Positions 15,141 through 24,892 of a DNA stretch of 64,000 nucleotides are shown one piece after another. Every line of letters starts with the position of its first letter. The stretch's first letter is position 1. A program made the position numbers and the translations under genes. Location of the stretch: positions 1-64,000 of the forward strand of contig NZ_MIET01000024.1 in the NCBI RefSeq assembly GCF_003590335.1, read 5' to 3'. The DNA is from Pseudoalteromonas sp. MSK9-3. GTDB taxonomy: Bacteria > Pseudomonadota > Gammaproteobacteria > Enterobacterales > Alteromonadaceae. The notes under the pieces were generated by a model, which saw only the letters and a list, made by a program, of their open reading frames with translations, made no database searches and was not told the origin of the DNA.

Positions 15141-16865
15141 ATGAACACAGAGATACGCACGCGTGGGTTTGTTGATGACAGTCACTTACCCGCCCATTTA
15201 CACCCTGTCATCAAACAGATTTATGCAACCCGAGGCGTACTAGATGCCAGTGAATTAGATAATAGTGCTAAAACGCTGTTGGATTTCAAGTTATTTAAAG
15301 ATATAGATAAAGCCAGTGATATCTTAATCGATATGCTCGGTAAAAAAGCAAATGTATTAATCGTCGGAGACTTTGATGCGGATGGGGCAACTAGTACGGC
15401 TGTCCTTATGGAAGGGCTTCCGCAGTTTGGCTTTACACAGGTCGACTATTTAGTCCCTGATCGTTTTAGTCTGGGCTATGGGTTAAGCCCCGCGTTGGCT
15501 GAGCAAATAGTGCAACTTAAACCAGATTTAGTTATTACGGTTGATAATGGCATCTCCTGTGTGGCTGGAATAGATATTGTGAAACAAGCTGGTATTACGG
15601 TGATTGTGACAGATCACCACTTGCAAGGCTCACAGCTTCCGAATGCCGATGCGATTGTTAATCCAAATCGTCATGATTGTACTTTTCCGTCAAAATCTAT
15701 TGCAGGGGTAGGGGTTGCGTTCTACTTATTAATTGCATTACGTAATGCGTTAAGAGAAAAAGGGCACTTTACGACACATCCACAACCCAATTTAGCGGCG
15801 TTATTAGATATTGTTGCATTGGGTACTGTGGCCGACGTGGTTGCGCTTGATGCAAACAACCGCACCTTAGTGCATCAAGGGTTAGCACGGATCAGAAGTG
15901 GTAATACACGCCCTGGTATACAGGCATTGATAGAGGTAGCAAATCGTAATGCTGCACGTTTGAGTGCCAGTGATTTTGGGTTTTCATTGGCTCCGCGCTT
16001 GAATGCTGCTGGGCGACTAGATGATATGAGTTTGGGTATAGCCTGTTTATTGGCAAAAGATACGAATCAAGCTCGGCGGATTGCTGGTGAATTGGATGGC
16101 TTGAATCATGAACGACGAGAAATAGAGCAAGGTATGCAGCAAGAAGCTCAAGCAGTGCTTGAGCGATTGGTATTAAATAGTAAAAGCGTGCCTGATGCGG
16201 TGTGTTTGTATCAAGATGATTGGCACCAAGGGGTGATAGGTATTTTAGCGGGCAGGTTAAAAGAAAAATATCATCGACCTGCGGTGATTTTTGCACAAGG
16301 TGATAATGGTGAGATAAAAGGGTCATGCCGCTCAATAGAAGGTCTACATATGCGAGACTTATTAGAGCAGCTTAATACCCAGCAACCAGATCTTATTTTA
16401 AAGTTTGGTGGTCATGCGATGGCTGCTGGTTTAACCATTCTCGAAGCCAACTTTGCGCAATTCAAACAGGCGTTTGAATATGGCGTCAGTGAACTGTTAT
16501 CAGAGGAACATAAACAGAGTGTTTTATTAACTGATGGCGCGTTACCGGCAGAGTGTTTTTCGATGGACTTCGCTCAACTTTTGCAACAAGCTGGCCCATG
16601 GGGGCAACACTTTGCTGAACCTATATTTTGTGGTGAGTTTGAGTTGGTTCAGCAGCGCATCGTGGGCGAAAAGCATCTAAAATTGGTATTAAAACACCCT
16701 AGTGGCAAGTTAGTCGATGCGATTGCATTCAATGTTGATGTTAGGGCATGGCCGAATAATCAAGCACAGTTAGCGCAAGTTGCCTATCAACTCGATATTA
16801 ACGAGTTTCGAGGGAAATTTTCATTGCAGTTAATAGTGCGAGAAATCAGCGCAATTACTGCATAA
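15141..16865 (+). CDS. recJ: Single-stranded-DNA 5'-3' exonuclease RecJ
   Basis: RecJ degrades single-stranded DNA from the 5' end in recombination and mismatch repair. The 574-residue protein carries the DHH phosphoesterase motifs GDFDADGATST (76-86), VTVDNG, VTDHH near residue 158, and GTVADVV. The DHHA1 domain follows, with GSCRS and FGGHAMAAG, and a C-terminal OB-like part completes it. The length fits E. coli RecJ. It lies between dsbC and prfB as in other gammaproteobacteria. Confidence 0.96.
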   Translation: MNTEIRTRGFVDDSHLPAHLHPVIKQIYATRGVLDASELDNSAKTLLDFKLFKDIDKASDILIDMLGKKANVLIVGDFDADGATSTAVLMEGLPQFGFTQVDYLVPDRFSLGYGLSPALAEQIVQLKPDLVITVDNGISCVAGIDIVKQAGITVIVTDHHLQGSQLPNADAIVNPNRHDCTFPSKSIAGVGVAFYLLIALRNALREKGHFTTHPQPNLAALLDIVALGTVADVVALDANNRTLVHQGLARIRSGNTRPGIQALIEVANRNAARLSASDFGFSLAPRLNAAGRLDDMSLGIACLLAKDTNQARRIAGELDGLNHERREIEQGMQQEAQAVLERLVLNSKSVPDAVCLYQDDWHQGVIGILAGRLKEKYHRPAVIFAQGDNGEIKGSCRSIEGLHMRDLLEQLNTQQPDLILKFGGHAMAAGLTILEANFAQFKQAFEYGVSELLSEEHKQSVLLTDGALPAECFSMDFAQLLQQAGPWGQHFAEPIFCGEFELVQQRIVGEKHLKLVLKHPSGKLVDAIAFNVDVRAWPNNQAQLAQVAYQLDINEFRGKFSLQLIVREISAITA

Positions 16866-16985
16866 AGAGATTTATAGCAGGGACAAATTTTGTTAATATG
16901 GCGCGTTTAACAATTGGGTTATTGCAGATCGTCGTTGCGTTAATGTGGTAGCCCATTACTGTAGTAAAATTTTGGAGTAATGTGC

Positions 16986-18084
16986 ATGTTTGAAGTGAAT
17001 CCTGTGATTAATCAAATCAAGGACATTCGCGAACGTACTGAGCTGCTTCGGGGGTACCTTTGACTACGCTCTTAAACAAGAGCGCTTAGAAGAAGTTAAC
17101 GCTGAACTTGAAGACTCGGCAGTATGGAATGAACCAGAAAGAGCGCAAGCACTAGGCCGTGAAAAATCCGCATTAGAAATTGTTGTTGAAACGATAGATA
17201 ACCTTGTTGCTGGTGCAGATGATGTTGAAGGGCTGGTGGAGCTTGCTGTTGAAGCTGAAGATCAAGACACGTTTGATGAAGCTGAGCAAGAGTTAGCAGG
17301 GCTCGTTGCGAGCCTTGAAAAGCTCGAATTCCGTAGAATGTTCTCAGGCCCACATGATGACAATGACGCATACTTAGATTTACAATCAGGCTCTGGCGGC
17401 ACAGAAGCGCAAGACTGGTGTAACATGTTGCTGCGTATGTATTTACGCTGGGGCGAAGCAAAAGGCTTTAAAGTTGAGCTGGTTGAAGCTACTGATGGTG
17501 ATGTGGCCGGTATTAAAGGCGCTACGGTACGTTTCAGTGGTGAATATGCCTACGGTTGGCTACGCACAGAAACAGGCGTACACCGTTTGGTGCGTAAAAG
17601 CCCATTTGACTCAAGCGGCCGCCGCCACACTTCATTTGCGTCAGCGTTTGTTTATCCAGAAGTTGATGACAACATTGAAATAGACATTAACCCAGCTGAG
17701 TTACGCATTGATGTATATCGTGCCTCTGGCGCGGGTGGTCAGCACGTAAACACCACAGAGTCAGCAGTACGTATTACCCACTTACCCACCAATACCGTGG
17801 TACAGTGTCAGAACGAACGTTCACAGCATAAAAACAAAGCACAAGCGATGAAGCAATTAAAGGCCAAGTTGTTTGAGCTTGAAATGCAAGCACAGAACGC
17901 TGAAAAACAGTCACAAGAAGATGCCAAATCAGACATTGGTTGGGGTAGTCAAATACGTTCTTACGTATTAGATGACTCGCGAATCAAAGATTTGCGTACA
18001 GGTGTCGAAAATCGAAATACACAGGTTGTACTCGATGGTGACCTAGACAAATTTATCGAAGCTAGCCTGAAATCAGGCCTTTAA
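16986..18084 (+). CDS. prfB: Peptide chain release factor 2, made by programmed +1 frameshift
   Basis: RF2 ends translation at UGA and UAA codons. Codons 1-25 run from the ATG at 16986 to CTT at 17058-17060, followed by an in-frame TGA. A +1 shift then continues in the other frame from GAC at 17062 to 18084, giving 365 residues, the same as E. coli RF2. The main frame holds the stop-codon recognition tripeptide in [14 protein letters not shown] and the catalytic GGQ in [15 protein letters not shown]. The gene should not be called broken: the shift is the known autoregulation, in which scarce RF2 lets ribosomes shift. lysS follows after 27 bases and is probably cotranscribed. Confidence 0.97.
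17048..17064 (+). promoter_or_regulatory. RF2 recoding site
   Basis: The sequence TCGGGGGTACCTTTGAC contains a Shine-Dalgarno-like G-run, the slippery CTT codon and the in-frame TGA followed by C, the poor termination context. The spacing equals that of the well-known E. coli site (AGGGGGTATCTTTGAC). Confidence 0.95.
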
Positions 18085-18111
18085 TCAACAAGCTAAACTA
18101 AGAGCTAAAAA

Positions 18112-19653
18112 ATGACAGATCAAATCCAAGACGAAAATAAACTCATTGCTGAGCGTCGTACTAAGTTGGATGCGATTCGCGAGAATTGCAGTGCCAACGG
18201 CCACCCTAACAGCTTCCGCCGCGAAGATTACACGGCAGATCTACAAGCTAAGTTTGGTGATAAATCGAAAGAAGAGCTTGTTGAATTAAACCAGCAGGCG
18301 TCAGTAGCTGGACGTGTCTTAGCAAAACGCGGTCCTTTTTTAGTACTGCAAGACATGAAAGGCCGCATTCAGGCTTACGCATCTAAAGATGTACAAAAAG
18401 ATTTAAAAGCAAAATATGGCCAGCTTGATATTGGCGATATTATTGGTGTAACTGGACCTGTACACAAGTCAGGCAAAGGTGATTTATACGTTGATATGGT
18501 TCAATATGAATTGTTGACTAAATCATTGCGTCCGCTACCTGAGAAGTTTCATGGTTTAACAGACCAAGAAGCCAAATACCGTCAGCGCTATGTTGATTTG
18601 ATCACCAACACAGATACGCGTGAAACATTCCGTATCCGCTCTAAAGTGATTGAAGGTATTCGTCGTTTCCTTGCTGAACGTGAGTTCATGGAAGTTGAAA
18701 CACCTATGCTACAGGTTATTCCTGGTGGTGCGACTGCTCGCCCGTTTGCGACACACCATAATGCCCTAGACATTGATATGTACCTGCGTATTGCACCTGA
18801 ACTTTACTTAAAGCGTTTAGTGGTAGGTGGCTTTGACCGTGTATTTGAAATAAACCGAAACTTCCGTAACGAAGGTTTATCGACACGTCATAACCCTGAG
18901 TTCACTATGATTGAATTCTATCAAGCGTATGCAGATTACAATGACTTGATGAACTTAACTGAAGATATGTTACGCACTGTGGCACAAGACGTGTTGGGTA
19001 CGACGACCATTGTTAATACGACTAAAAATGCGGAAGGTGAAGTTACTGACAGCGTTGAGTATGACTTTGGCCAGCCGTTTGTACGTTTAACCATGGCTGA
19101 TGCAATCATTGAGCACAGCGAAGAGGCGGCTAAGCAAGCTGAGATTTTCCAAGATCCTGAAAATCATTTTGAGGCGCTTAAAGCGTTTGCTAAACAAGTT
19201 CACGTTAAAATTCCTGAAAAGTGTGTGTGGGGACCTGGTAAGTTCTTATGTGAAATCTTTGAAGAAGTGGCTGAACATAAGCTTATTCAACCAACTTTCA
19301 TTACTGCATATCCATGGGAAGTGTCTCCGCTTGCACGTCGTAACGACGACAATGCATTTATCACAGACCGCTTTGAATTCTTTGTTGGTGGACGTGAATT
19401 GGCGAACGGTTTCTCTGAATTAAATGATGCTGAAGATCAAGCCGCACGCTTTGCACGTCAGGTTGAAGAGAAAGATGCGGGTGATGATGAAGCAATGCAT
19501 TATGATGAAGACTACATTCGCGCATTAGAATATGGATTACCGCCTACGGCTGGTGAAGGTATTGGTATTGACCGTTTAGTGATGCTATTTACTGATTCAT
19601 CAACGATTAAAGATGTGATCTTGTTTCCTCATATGAGACCTCAAGCAGACTAA
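18112..19653 (+). CDS. lysS: Lysyl-tRNA synthetase, class II
   Basis: The enzyme charges tRNA-Lys. The 513-residue protein has an N-terminal OB-fold anticodon-binding domain ([12 protein letters not shown] onward). Class II catalytic motifs follow: motif 1 around [10 protein letters not shown], motif 2 around [20 protein letters not shown] and motif 3 [13 protein letters not shown] near the C terminus. It follows prfB closely, as in E. coli, and is ended by a strong terminator. Confidence 0.98.
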   Translation: MTDQIQDENKLIAERRTKLDAIRENCSANGHPNSFRREDYTADLQAKFGDKSKEELVELNQQASVAGRVLAKRGPFLVLQDMKGRIQAYASKDVQKDLKAKYGQLDIGDIIGVTGPVHKSGKGDLYVDMVQYELLTKSLRPLPEKFHGLTDQEAKYRQRYVDLITNTDTRETFRIRSKVIEGIRRFLAEREFMEVETPMLQVIPGGATARPFATHHNALDIDMYLRIAPELYLKRLVVGGFDRVFEINRNFRNEGLSTRHNPEFTMIEFYQAYADYNDLMNLTEDMLRTVAQDVLGTTTIVNTTKNAEGEVTDSVEYDFGQPFVRLTMADAIIEHSEEAAKQAEIFQDPENHFEALKAFAKQVHVKIPEKCVWGPGKFLCEIFEEVAEHKLIQPTFITAYPWEVSPLARRNDDNAFITDRFEFFVGGRELANGFSELNDAEDQAARFARQVEEKDAGDDEAMHYDEDYIRALEYGLPPTAGEGIGIDRLVMLFTDSSTIKDVILFPHMRPQAD

Positions 19654-19680
19654 CGCTGAGACTTTATGTGGGTTCAATGA

Positions 19681-19704
19681 GAAAAGCGCCTTATGGCGCT
19701 TTTC
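19681..19704 (+). terminator. Rho-independent terminator of lysS
   Basis: GAAAAGCGCC (19681-19690) pairs perfectly with GGCGCTTTTC (19695-19704) around a TTAT loop, 27 bases after the lysS stop. Confidence 0.88.
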
Positions 19705-19888
19705 TGCTATTTATGTGCGAAATATCGTAGTTTACGACTTTAGTCTAATGACTTTTTAGAGGGATTACTCAAATAAAACAGTAAGCTAGTTAACTTTCTA
19801 AAATGAATTTAAGTGTACTTAGCTAAGTTCACCGCTGGTAACTGTGTGGTTGTTTTCTATACTGCCTAGGCATTATTGAGGGATAATC

Positions 19889-20077
19889 ATGAAAGAACAA
19901 CAAAAATACCAGGATTTAGAACAGGACAATGATCAGCAAAGGATGGAATATTGCCGGATGTGCATTTGTGAATTTCAACGATTGGGCTATCAAGATGCCT
20001 ATTTAGCGGAGCTAAAAAGTTCGAAACAGGCGTTGATTGAAAAGTATACGCCTCCTCAATCCTTAGACTCAGATTAA
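19889..20077 (+). CDS. Small protein of unknown function, 62 residues
   Basis: GAGGGA lies about 6 bases before the ATG, good support for translation. The product is highly charged, probably helical and cytoplasmic, and has two cysteines in YCRMCICEFQ (CxxCxC spacing). It contains LGYQDAYLAELKSSKQALIEKY in its second half (given here only as a position landmark, about residues 31-52). I know no family for it. A reading frame on the opposite strand over the same bases lacks equal support. Confidence 0.6.
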   Translation: MKEQQKYQDLEQDNDQQRMEYCRMCICEFQRLGYQDAYLAELKSSKQALIEKYTPPQSLDSD

Positions 20078-20156
20078 TTTGCGACATGAAAAAGTTATAA
20101 TTTCTACTTAGCTGGTTAATCTATCACCATACGACCTGATTTTACAAGAAAAGTGT

Positions 20157-20184
20157 TTGACATATTTTTTCTAGCCTATATTAT
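20157..20184 (+). promoter_or_regulatory. Sigma70 promoter of tRNA-Ser
   Basis: A consensus -35 TTGACA (20157-20162), a 16-base spacer and -10 TATTAT (20179-20184) lie 14 bases before the tRNA. The GC-rich stretch after the -10 (ACGCCCC) is typical of stringently controlled stable-RNA promoters. Confidence 0.8.
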
Positions 20185-20198
20185 ACGCCCCACAAGAC

Positions 20199-20291
20199 GG
20201 AGAGGTGGCCGAGTGGCTGAAGGCGCTCCCCTGCTAAGGGAGTATAGGGTTTGTAGCCCTATCGAGGGTTCGAATCCCTCCTTCTCCGCCA
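20199..20291 (+). tRNA. tRNA-Ser (anticodon GCU)
   Basis: GGAGAGG pairs with CTTCTCC in the acceptor stem, with one G-T pair. GGTTCGAATCC forms the T arm and the encoded CCA ends at 20291. The anticodon GCT is at 20233-20235 within CTGCTAA. The long variable arm (TATAGGGTTTGTAGCCCTATC) confirms a class II serine tRNA. The length is 93 bases. Confidence 0.97.
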
Positions 20292-20372
20292 TTATTTAGC
20301 TATAATGGTATTTCTTGTAAATTGGACGCGTAGCTAAACTGGATAGTTTATTTAGTTATGATGGTTACGAAC

Positions 20373-20409
20373 AACCGATATGATTATTTATAATCAATCG
20401 GTTTTTTTG
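20373..20409 (+). terminator. Terminator after tRNA-Ser
   Basis: AACCGAT (20373-20379) pairs with ATCGGTT (20397-20403) and the inner TGATTA pairs with TAATCA, followed by a run of T. It lies about 80 bases after the tRNA. Confidence 0.75.
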
Positions 20410-20567
20410 TGTTTAAATTTCACGAATGACCTATCAAGTTCTTCCATGTTATTTTTTGCATACCAAAGCGGCTTTGCGACATGTGAGTTTGATATCACTT
20501 TTATGATTTCTATTTAAAATCATGTGTCTTGATCTTACTATTGCATCACTTTATCTTCTCAGTCATC

Positions 20568-21743
20568 ATGGCAAAAATTTCTATTCTCATAATGATTATG
20601 CGCCTCTTCTTGATAATTCTACTTACTTTATGTTCTCTCAATTCATTCGCATTGCAGGTTGGAGCTGAGCGCTATGAGCAATATCTGCCGTTATTAAAAC
20701 AGCAGCGTGTGGCGCTAGTGGTTAATCAAAGTGCACAAACCAAAACTGGACATTTGTTGGATAGTTTATTAGCTAAGGGCGTGACAGTAAGTAAGGTATT
20801 TGCACCTGAACATGGCTTTCGTGGTGACCATGATGCAGGGGCGCATGTTGCCTCTAATACAGATGTAAAAACAGGCATACCCATCTTATCTCTTTATGGT
20901 AAAAATAAGCGCCCTAAAGCTGAGCAGTTACATGATGTTGATGTAATAATTTTTGACATACAAGATGTTGGTGTTCGTTTTTACACTTATATTAGTACTA
21001 TGCATTACATGATGGAGGCGGCAGCAAAATATCAAAAAAACTTTATTGTACTGGATAGGCCTAACCCCAATATTGCCTATGTTGATGGGCCAATTTTAGA
21101 ACCCGCGTTTACATCGTTCGTTGGTTTACATCCTATTCCGGTATTACATGGTTTAACCGTAGGTGAGTTAGCCAAGATGATAGTGGGCGAAGGTTGGCTT
21201 GAGGAAAGTAAGTCGCTGGATTTAAAAGTGATCCCAGTGGATGGATATAGTGCAAGTATGCGTTATGATTTGCCGATAAAGCCAAGCCCAAATTTACCAA
21301 ACGCACAAGCGATTGCGTTGTATCCGTCATTGTGTTTTTTTGAGGCAACGTCGATTAGTGTAGGGCGTGGTACGGAGCTACCTTTTCAAGTTTATGGCCA
21401 CGCAGAGTTACAACTTGGAAAGTTTAGTTTTACACCGCGGTCTATTGTTGGCGCTGCTGCAAACCCTAAATTTAAAGATCAGCGTGTATTGGGAGTTGAT
21501 TTAACAAAGTATGAGAGTAAAGGATTAGATTTAAAATGGTTGATCAGTGCATATCAGCAACTGTCTTCACAAAAGATCCCATTTTTTACCCATGAAAAAT
21601 TTATGGATAAGCTGGCAGGTACCGATAAGTTAAGGTTAGCAATTGAAGCCGGCGATTCTCAGCAGGTCATTGAACAGCGGTGGCAGCGGCCGTTGCAACA
21701 TTATTTGCAGCGCCGCCAACCATATTTGCTGTATCAACGTTAA
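20568..21743 (+). CDS. namZ: Secreted NamZ-like exo-N-acetylmuramidase (DUF1343, GH171)
   Basis: DUF1343 proteins include NamZ of Bacillus subtilis, which releases MurNAc from the non-reducing end of peptidoglycan fragments. Recognisable blocks are ALVVNQSA, FAPEHGFRGDHDAGA, SLYGKNKRP, IIFDIQDVGVRFYTYISTM (near 130-150), LDRPNPN and SISVGRGTELPFQVYG. A hydrophobic leader ending SLNSFA predicts export. The start is uncertain: ATGs at 20568, 20592 and 20598 all yield a signal peptide and none has a clear ribosome site. The gene ends 4 bases inside the convergent rpiR-type gene. The adjacent MurR-like regulator and transporter support a role in cell-wall sugar salvage. Confidence 0.88.
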   Translation: MAKISILIMIMRLFLIILLTLCSLNSFALQVGAERYEQYLPLLKQQRVALVVNQSAQTKTGHLLDSLLAKGVTVSKVFAPEHGFRGDHDAGAHVASNTDVKTGIPILSLYGKNKRPKAEQLHDVDVIIFDIQDVGVRFYTYISTMHYMMEAAAKYQKNFIVLDRPNPNIAYVDGPILEPAFTSFVGLHPIPVLHGLTVGELAKMIVGEGWLEESKSLDLKVIPVDGYSASMRYDLPIKPSPNLPNAQAIALYPSLCFFEATSISVGRGTELPFQVYGHAELQLGKFSFTPRSIVGAAANPKFKDQRVLGVDLTKYESKGLDLKWLISAYQQLSSQKIPFFTHEKFMDKLAGTDKLRLAIEAGDSQQVIEQRWQRPLQHYLQRRQPYLLYQR

Positions 21744-22588
21744 ATATGACGTAGTTCACTCATATGTTCATTGGCGCGTTCTGCACGTTTTTGCCAATGT
21801 AAGTTTGATTGAGTTAAGCCAATAAACAGCACATCGATTAAGTAACTTTGCGATGTGCGCGTTAATATTGATGCGTGTTTAATTGGCTCATGATCAATGA
21901 CGGTAAATAGCTTGATATTCGCTAAATCACTTAATGGATTGTTACCATAGCGAGACATGGTCAAAATTGTACACTCGTTGACAGCAGCTTGTTTGGCAAC
22001 TTTTAATACGCCTTTACTTTGCCCTGAATCGCTAATGGCAATCAGTAAGTCATCTTTACCCATGGTGGCAACATAACTTGATGCTGATAGTTCATCAACC
22101 TGTGCTATTGCCGGCAAACCCAGTTTTTGCAGCTTAAGCGCAAAATCTTGGGCCATAGTATAACTTCCACCAACCGCACATATCATGATTTTTTTGGCTG
22201 ACTTTATGGTTTGGATCGCACTCTCAAATTGATTTGGGGTATTGAGTTTATGCGTTTCAGACAAAATCGCGTGCTGGTTAGACAGTAATTTATCAGCAAT
22301 TTGCTCTAGTGGGTCGTTGCTGTTTATGATCCCTGTGGCAGGTCGTGGTTGTTGAACTTGTAAGTTAAGATCATCGACTACCGCCAGTTTAAAAGCTGGA
22401 AAGCCTTTATACCCGAGTTTTTGTGCAAACTTTACAACACTAGATTGACTAACACCGGCTGCTCTTGCAAGTTCCACAGATGAGAGCGCTCTAATTTTAG
22501 CACTTGAATTTAATGTAAAATCAGCAAGCTTAGCCTCGCTGTTCGACAGACTAGGCCGTAAAGCCTTTATTTTTACGAATGTAGACAT
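21740..22588 (-). CDS. MurR/RpiR family transcriptional regulator
   Basis: The 282-residue protein has an N-terminal HTH_6 domain. It contains SSVELARAAGVSQSSVVKFAQKLGYKGF (positions about 36-63), the helix-turn-helix of the RpiR family. A C-terminal SIS sugar-phosphate-binding domain runs from about residue 115 to 250, with CAVGGSYTMAQDFALKL and ISDSGQSKGVLKVAKQAA. Relatives such as MurR sense MurNAc-6-phosphate. It lies tail to tail with the NamZ-like gene and head to head with the NhaC-type transporter. It probably controls one or both in response to an amino-sugar phosphate. The effector is inferred from context only. Confidence 0.92.
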   Translation of the reverse strand: MSTFVKIKALRPSLSNSEAKLADFTLNSSAKIRALSSVELARAAGVSQSSVVKFAQKLGYKGFPAFKLAVVDDLNLQVQQPRPATGIINSNDPLEQIADKLLSNQHAILSETHKLNTPNQFESAIQTIKSAKKIMICAVGGSYTMAQDFALKLQKLGLPAIAQVDELSASSYVATMGKDDLLIAISDSGQSKGVLKVAKQAAVNECTILTMSRYGNNPLSDLANIKLFTVIDHEPIKHASILTRTSQSYLIDVLFIGLTQSNLHWQKRAERANEHMSELRHI

Positions 22589-22832
22589 GTTTGATACTTC
22601 ACCTGTAACTAACTTGTAATTGTACTTATTATAGGTGCAATTGGAACGTTGCGATAGTGTTTACAGTTAGGATTATTGCTATTTTTTCACACATTGTACC
22701 AGTATGGGTACTAATGTTGCATTTATGACTTTGATTGAACTGAAAAACTTGGTTTTTAGTGCTGAACTGATTAAGCTGTTTGGCTGAATTTATTATTTTC
22801 AATTGTTGCTATTGCGACCTGTAAGGGAACTT

Positions 22833-24209
22833 ATGACTTGGTATTCTATATTACCGCCATTGATAGCCATTTTAGTGGTTTTTTGGCGCAAGGAAGTGAT
22901 TTTAGCGCTGGTATTAGCTCTGTTAAGCTCGGAGTTACTGTTGGCCTTGCAGGGCGATGCAAGTAATATATTTATGACGGTTGTAAATAGCGTTGAGCGT
23001 GTTGTTTCAGTTGCAACGTCTGCAGGCAATAGCAGAATACTGATTTTTAGTATCGTGATTGGCGCATTACTGGCTTATATCCGAGAGTCTGGTGGTGTGG
23101 CTGCCACTGTGAATGTGTTGATGAATCGAGGGGTTGCCAAGAGCAAACGGCAAGTTGGTTTGTTAACCATGTTTACCGGAACTGCGGTCTTTATTGAATC
23201 TAATATGAGTGTACTAACCTCAGGTATCGTGTCACGCGGGCTGTTTGATAAATTTAAAATGAGCCGCGCCAGATTGGCCTATATTATTGACAGTACCAGT
23301 GCTCCGGTATGCATTTTGATTTTGCTCAATGGCTGGGGGGCATATGTGCTGGGGCTGTTAAGTAATTATGAGTTAGAGCAATCGGCGGTCAGTATTTTGT
23401 GGGGCAGTGTGGCATTTAATTTTTATGCCATTATTGCACTGCTTATTGTGTTATACACCATTGTGTTCGACAAAGTACATGGTCCCATGAAACAAGCAGA
23501 GCAGCAGCTGTCTAAGCACTCAGTTGAAATGGATGCGGGGCCAGCAGCTAGTAAAGCACGCTTTATGCTTATTCCATTATTGACCTTGATTGTCAGTATG
23601 GTGGGTTTTATGTTTTGGACTGGGGGTGGTGAGCTTGCGCAGGGCAGTGGTTCAAAGTCTGTGTTATACGCAACCGTATTAGCGTGTGCCGTCGCTTATC
23701 TATTACTGTTAACCCATAAACGTTTCACACATCATCAGCTTGTTGATGTGGGGTTTAAAGGAATGGGTGAGTTATTACCGCTTGTTTCTATTGTATTGCT
23801 TTCATTAACACTCGGTGCGAGTCTCAAAGAGTTAGGAACCGGGGTTTTCGTTGCCTCTTTAGTGGGTGATTATTTACCTATTTACTTTATTGTTCCTGCT
23901 CTATTTTTAACGGGCGCGGTGATGTCATTTACCACCGGGACTTCATGGGGCACATTTGCGATTTTGATCCCTATTGGTGTGCCGCTCATTCAAGCTTTGG
24001 GGCTGCCCCCTTCGTTGGTTGTTGGGGCAATTTTAAGCGGGGGGATTTTTGGTGATCATTGTTCACCTATCTCTGATACAAGTGCGGTTTCCGCATTGGC
24101 ATCGGGTTGTGATCTATTAACGCATGTTAAAACCCAATTGCCTTATGCATTGGTGGGGGGCGCTCTTGCACTTGTTGGCTTTTTTGTCGCTAGCATCGTT
24201 TTAATTTAA
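22833..24209 (+). CDS. NhaC-type transporter, candidate amino-sugar carrier
   Basis: The 458-residue polytopic protein belongs to the NhaC Na+/H+ antiporter superfamily. Typical pieces are TAVFIESNMSVLTSG, IIDSTSAPVCILI, TTGTSWGTFAI and GGIFGDHCSPISDTSAVSALASGCD, the last being the family's best-conserved region. I chose the ATG at 22833 because AGGGA lies about 6 bases upstream; an in-frame ATG at 22803 is less likely. It is divergent from the MurR-like gene across 244 bases. Many NhaC relatives carry organic substrates rather than protons, and the neighbours suggest a cell-wall sugar, but that is inference. Confidence 0.88.
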   Translation: MTWYSILPPLIAILVVFWRKEVILALVLALLSSELLLALQGDASNIFMTVVNSVERVVSVATSAGNSRILIFSIVIGALLAYIRESGGVAATVNVLMNRGVAKSKRQVGLLTMFTGTAVFIESNMSVLTSGIVSRGLFDKFKMSRARLAYIIDSTSAPVCILILLNGWGAYVLGLLSNYELEQSAVSILWGSVAFNFYAIIALLIVLYTIVFDKVHGPMKQAEQQLSKHSVEMDAGPAASKARFMLIPLLTLIVSMVGFMFWTGGGELAQGSGSKSVLYATVLACAVAYLLLLTHKRFTHHQLVDVGFKGMGELLPLVSIVLLSLTLGASLKELGTGVFVASLVGDYLPIYFIVPALFLTGAVMSFTTGTSWGTFAILIPIGVPLIQALGLPPSLVVGAILSGGIFGDHCSPISDTSAVSALASGCDLLTHVKTQLPYALVGGALALVGFFVASIVLI

Positions 24210-24286
24210 GCGAAACACTTTTTAAAGTACGTACAAACAGAGTCCAAGGCGAAGCTAAGAGTATGCGGCTATAAGCACTGGGTTTA

Positions 24287-24892
24287 CTATGGGCAACTAT
24301 ATATTTGTTGCCCATTTTTAACATCACTTGGCCCCGCAATTTGTAGTCCCGTAATTTGCCCTACATTGTTGTGATTGAGAGCTAAATACCGACCAATATA
24401 AGAAGGCTTGCTTTTCCAATCAGGCACTAGCTGCGCTAGCAAGCTTTGCTCAAGGCTTATTAATGTATGCCTTTGACAGTCTGCGATGAGCCAACCGCTC
24501 ATATTTTGCTCTATCACTTCACCATGGTAAATGGCTGCTTTTCGTATTGCCTGACTGTTGGCTAACTGTGCATCAAGGTTTTGCTTTAATGCCACCATTT
24601 CACGTTGGTATTGCCCGTGTGTAACCCGATGTATTTCGACGTTTTGATACTTAACAGCAGCTTGGGTATCTATGGCCTGCTGTTGATGAACAGGTGTTGT
24701 AATGAATAACTGTAGGCCTAAGAAAGCGAGTCCTGTGCAGGCCAATAACCACTGTGCTGTTTGCCATGAGAAGTATTTTTTACTTTTCGCACAGGCGTGT
24801 TTGTATGTGTGAAGCTGATGCGCACTTAACGGTGTTTTATTTTTTTTGTATGCCTGTTTGAGTGCTTGTTCGAATTGCTTTTCTTTATCCAT
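24287..24892 (-). CDS. Probable anti-sigma factor, single-pass membrane protein
   Basis: The gene overlaps the 3' end of the ECF sigma gene by 8 bases, the usual arrangement for a sigma factor and its inhibitor. The 201-residue product has a charged N-terminal domain of about 45 residues, one membrane helix at about 46-66 (TAQWLLACTGLAFLGLQLFI) and a C-terminal domain of about 130 residues predicted to be periplasmic. No zinc-finger (ZAS) motif is visible, so it is not a classic ZAS protein. GGAG lies 7 bases before the ATG. The role as anti-sigma factor is inferred from position and topology. Confidence 0.72.
   Translation of the reverse strand: MDKEKQFEQALKQAYKKNKTPLSAHQLHTYKHACAKSKKYFSWQTAQWLLACTGLAFLGLQLFITTPVHQQQAIDTQAAVKYQNVEIHRVTHGQYQREMVALKQNLDAQLANSQAIRKAAIYHGEVIEQNMSGWLIADCQRHTLISLEQSLLAQLVPDWKSKPSYIGRYLALNHNNVGQITGLQIAGPSDVKNGQQIYSCP

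Noticed and set aside
17236..18084. prfB as a truncated gene starting at an internal ATG
   Set aside because: The upstream 25 codons and the classic recoding site show the full frameshifted gene.
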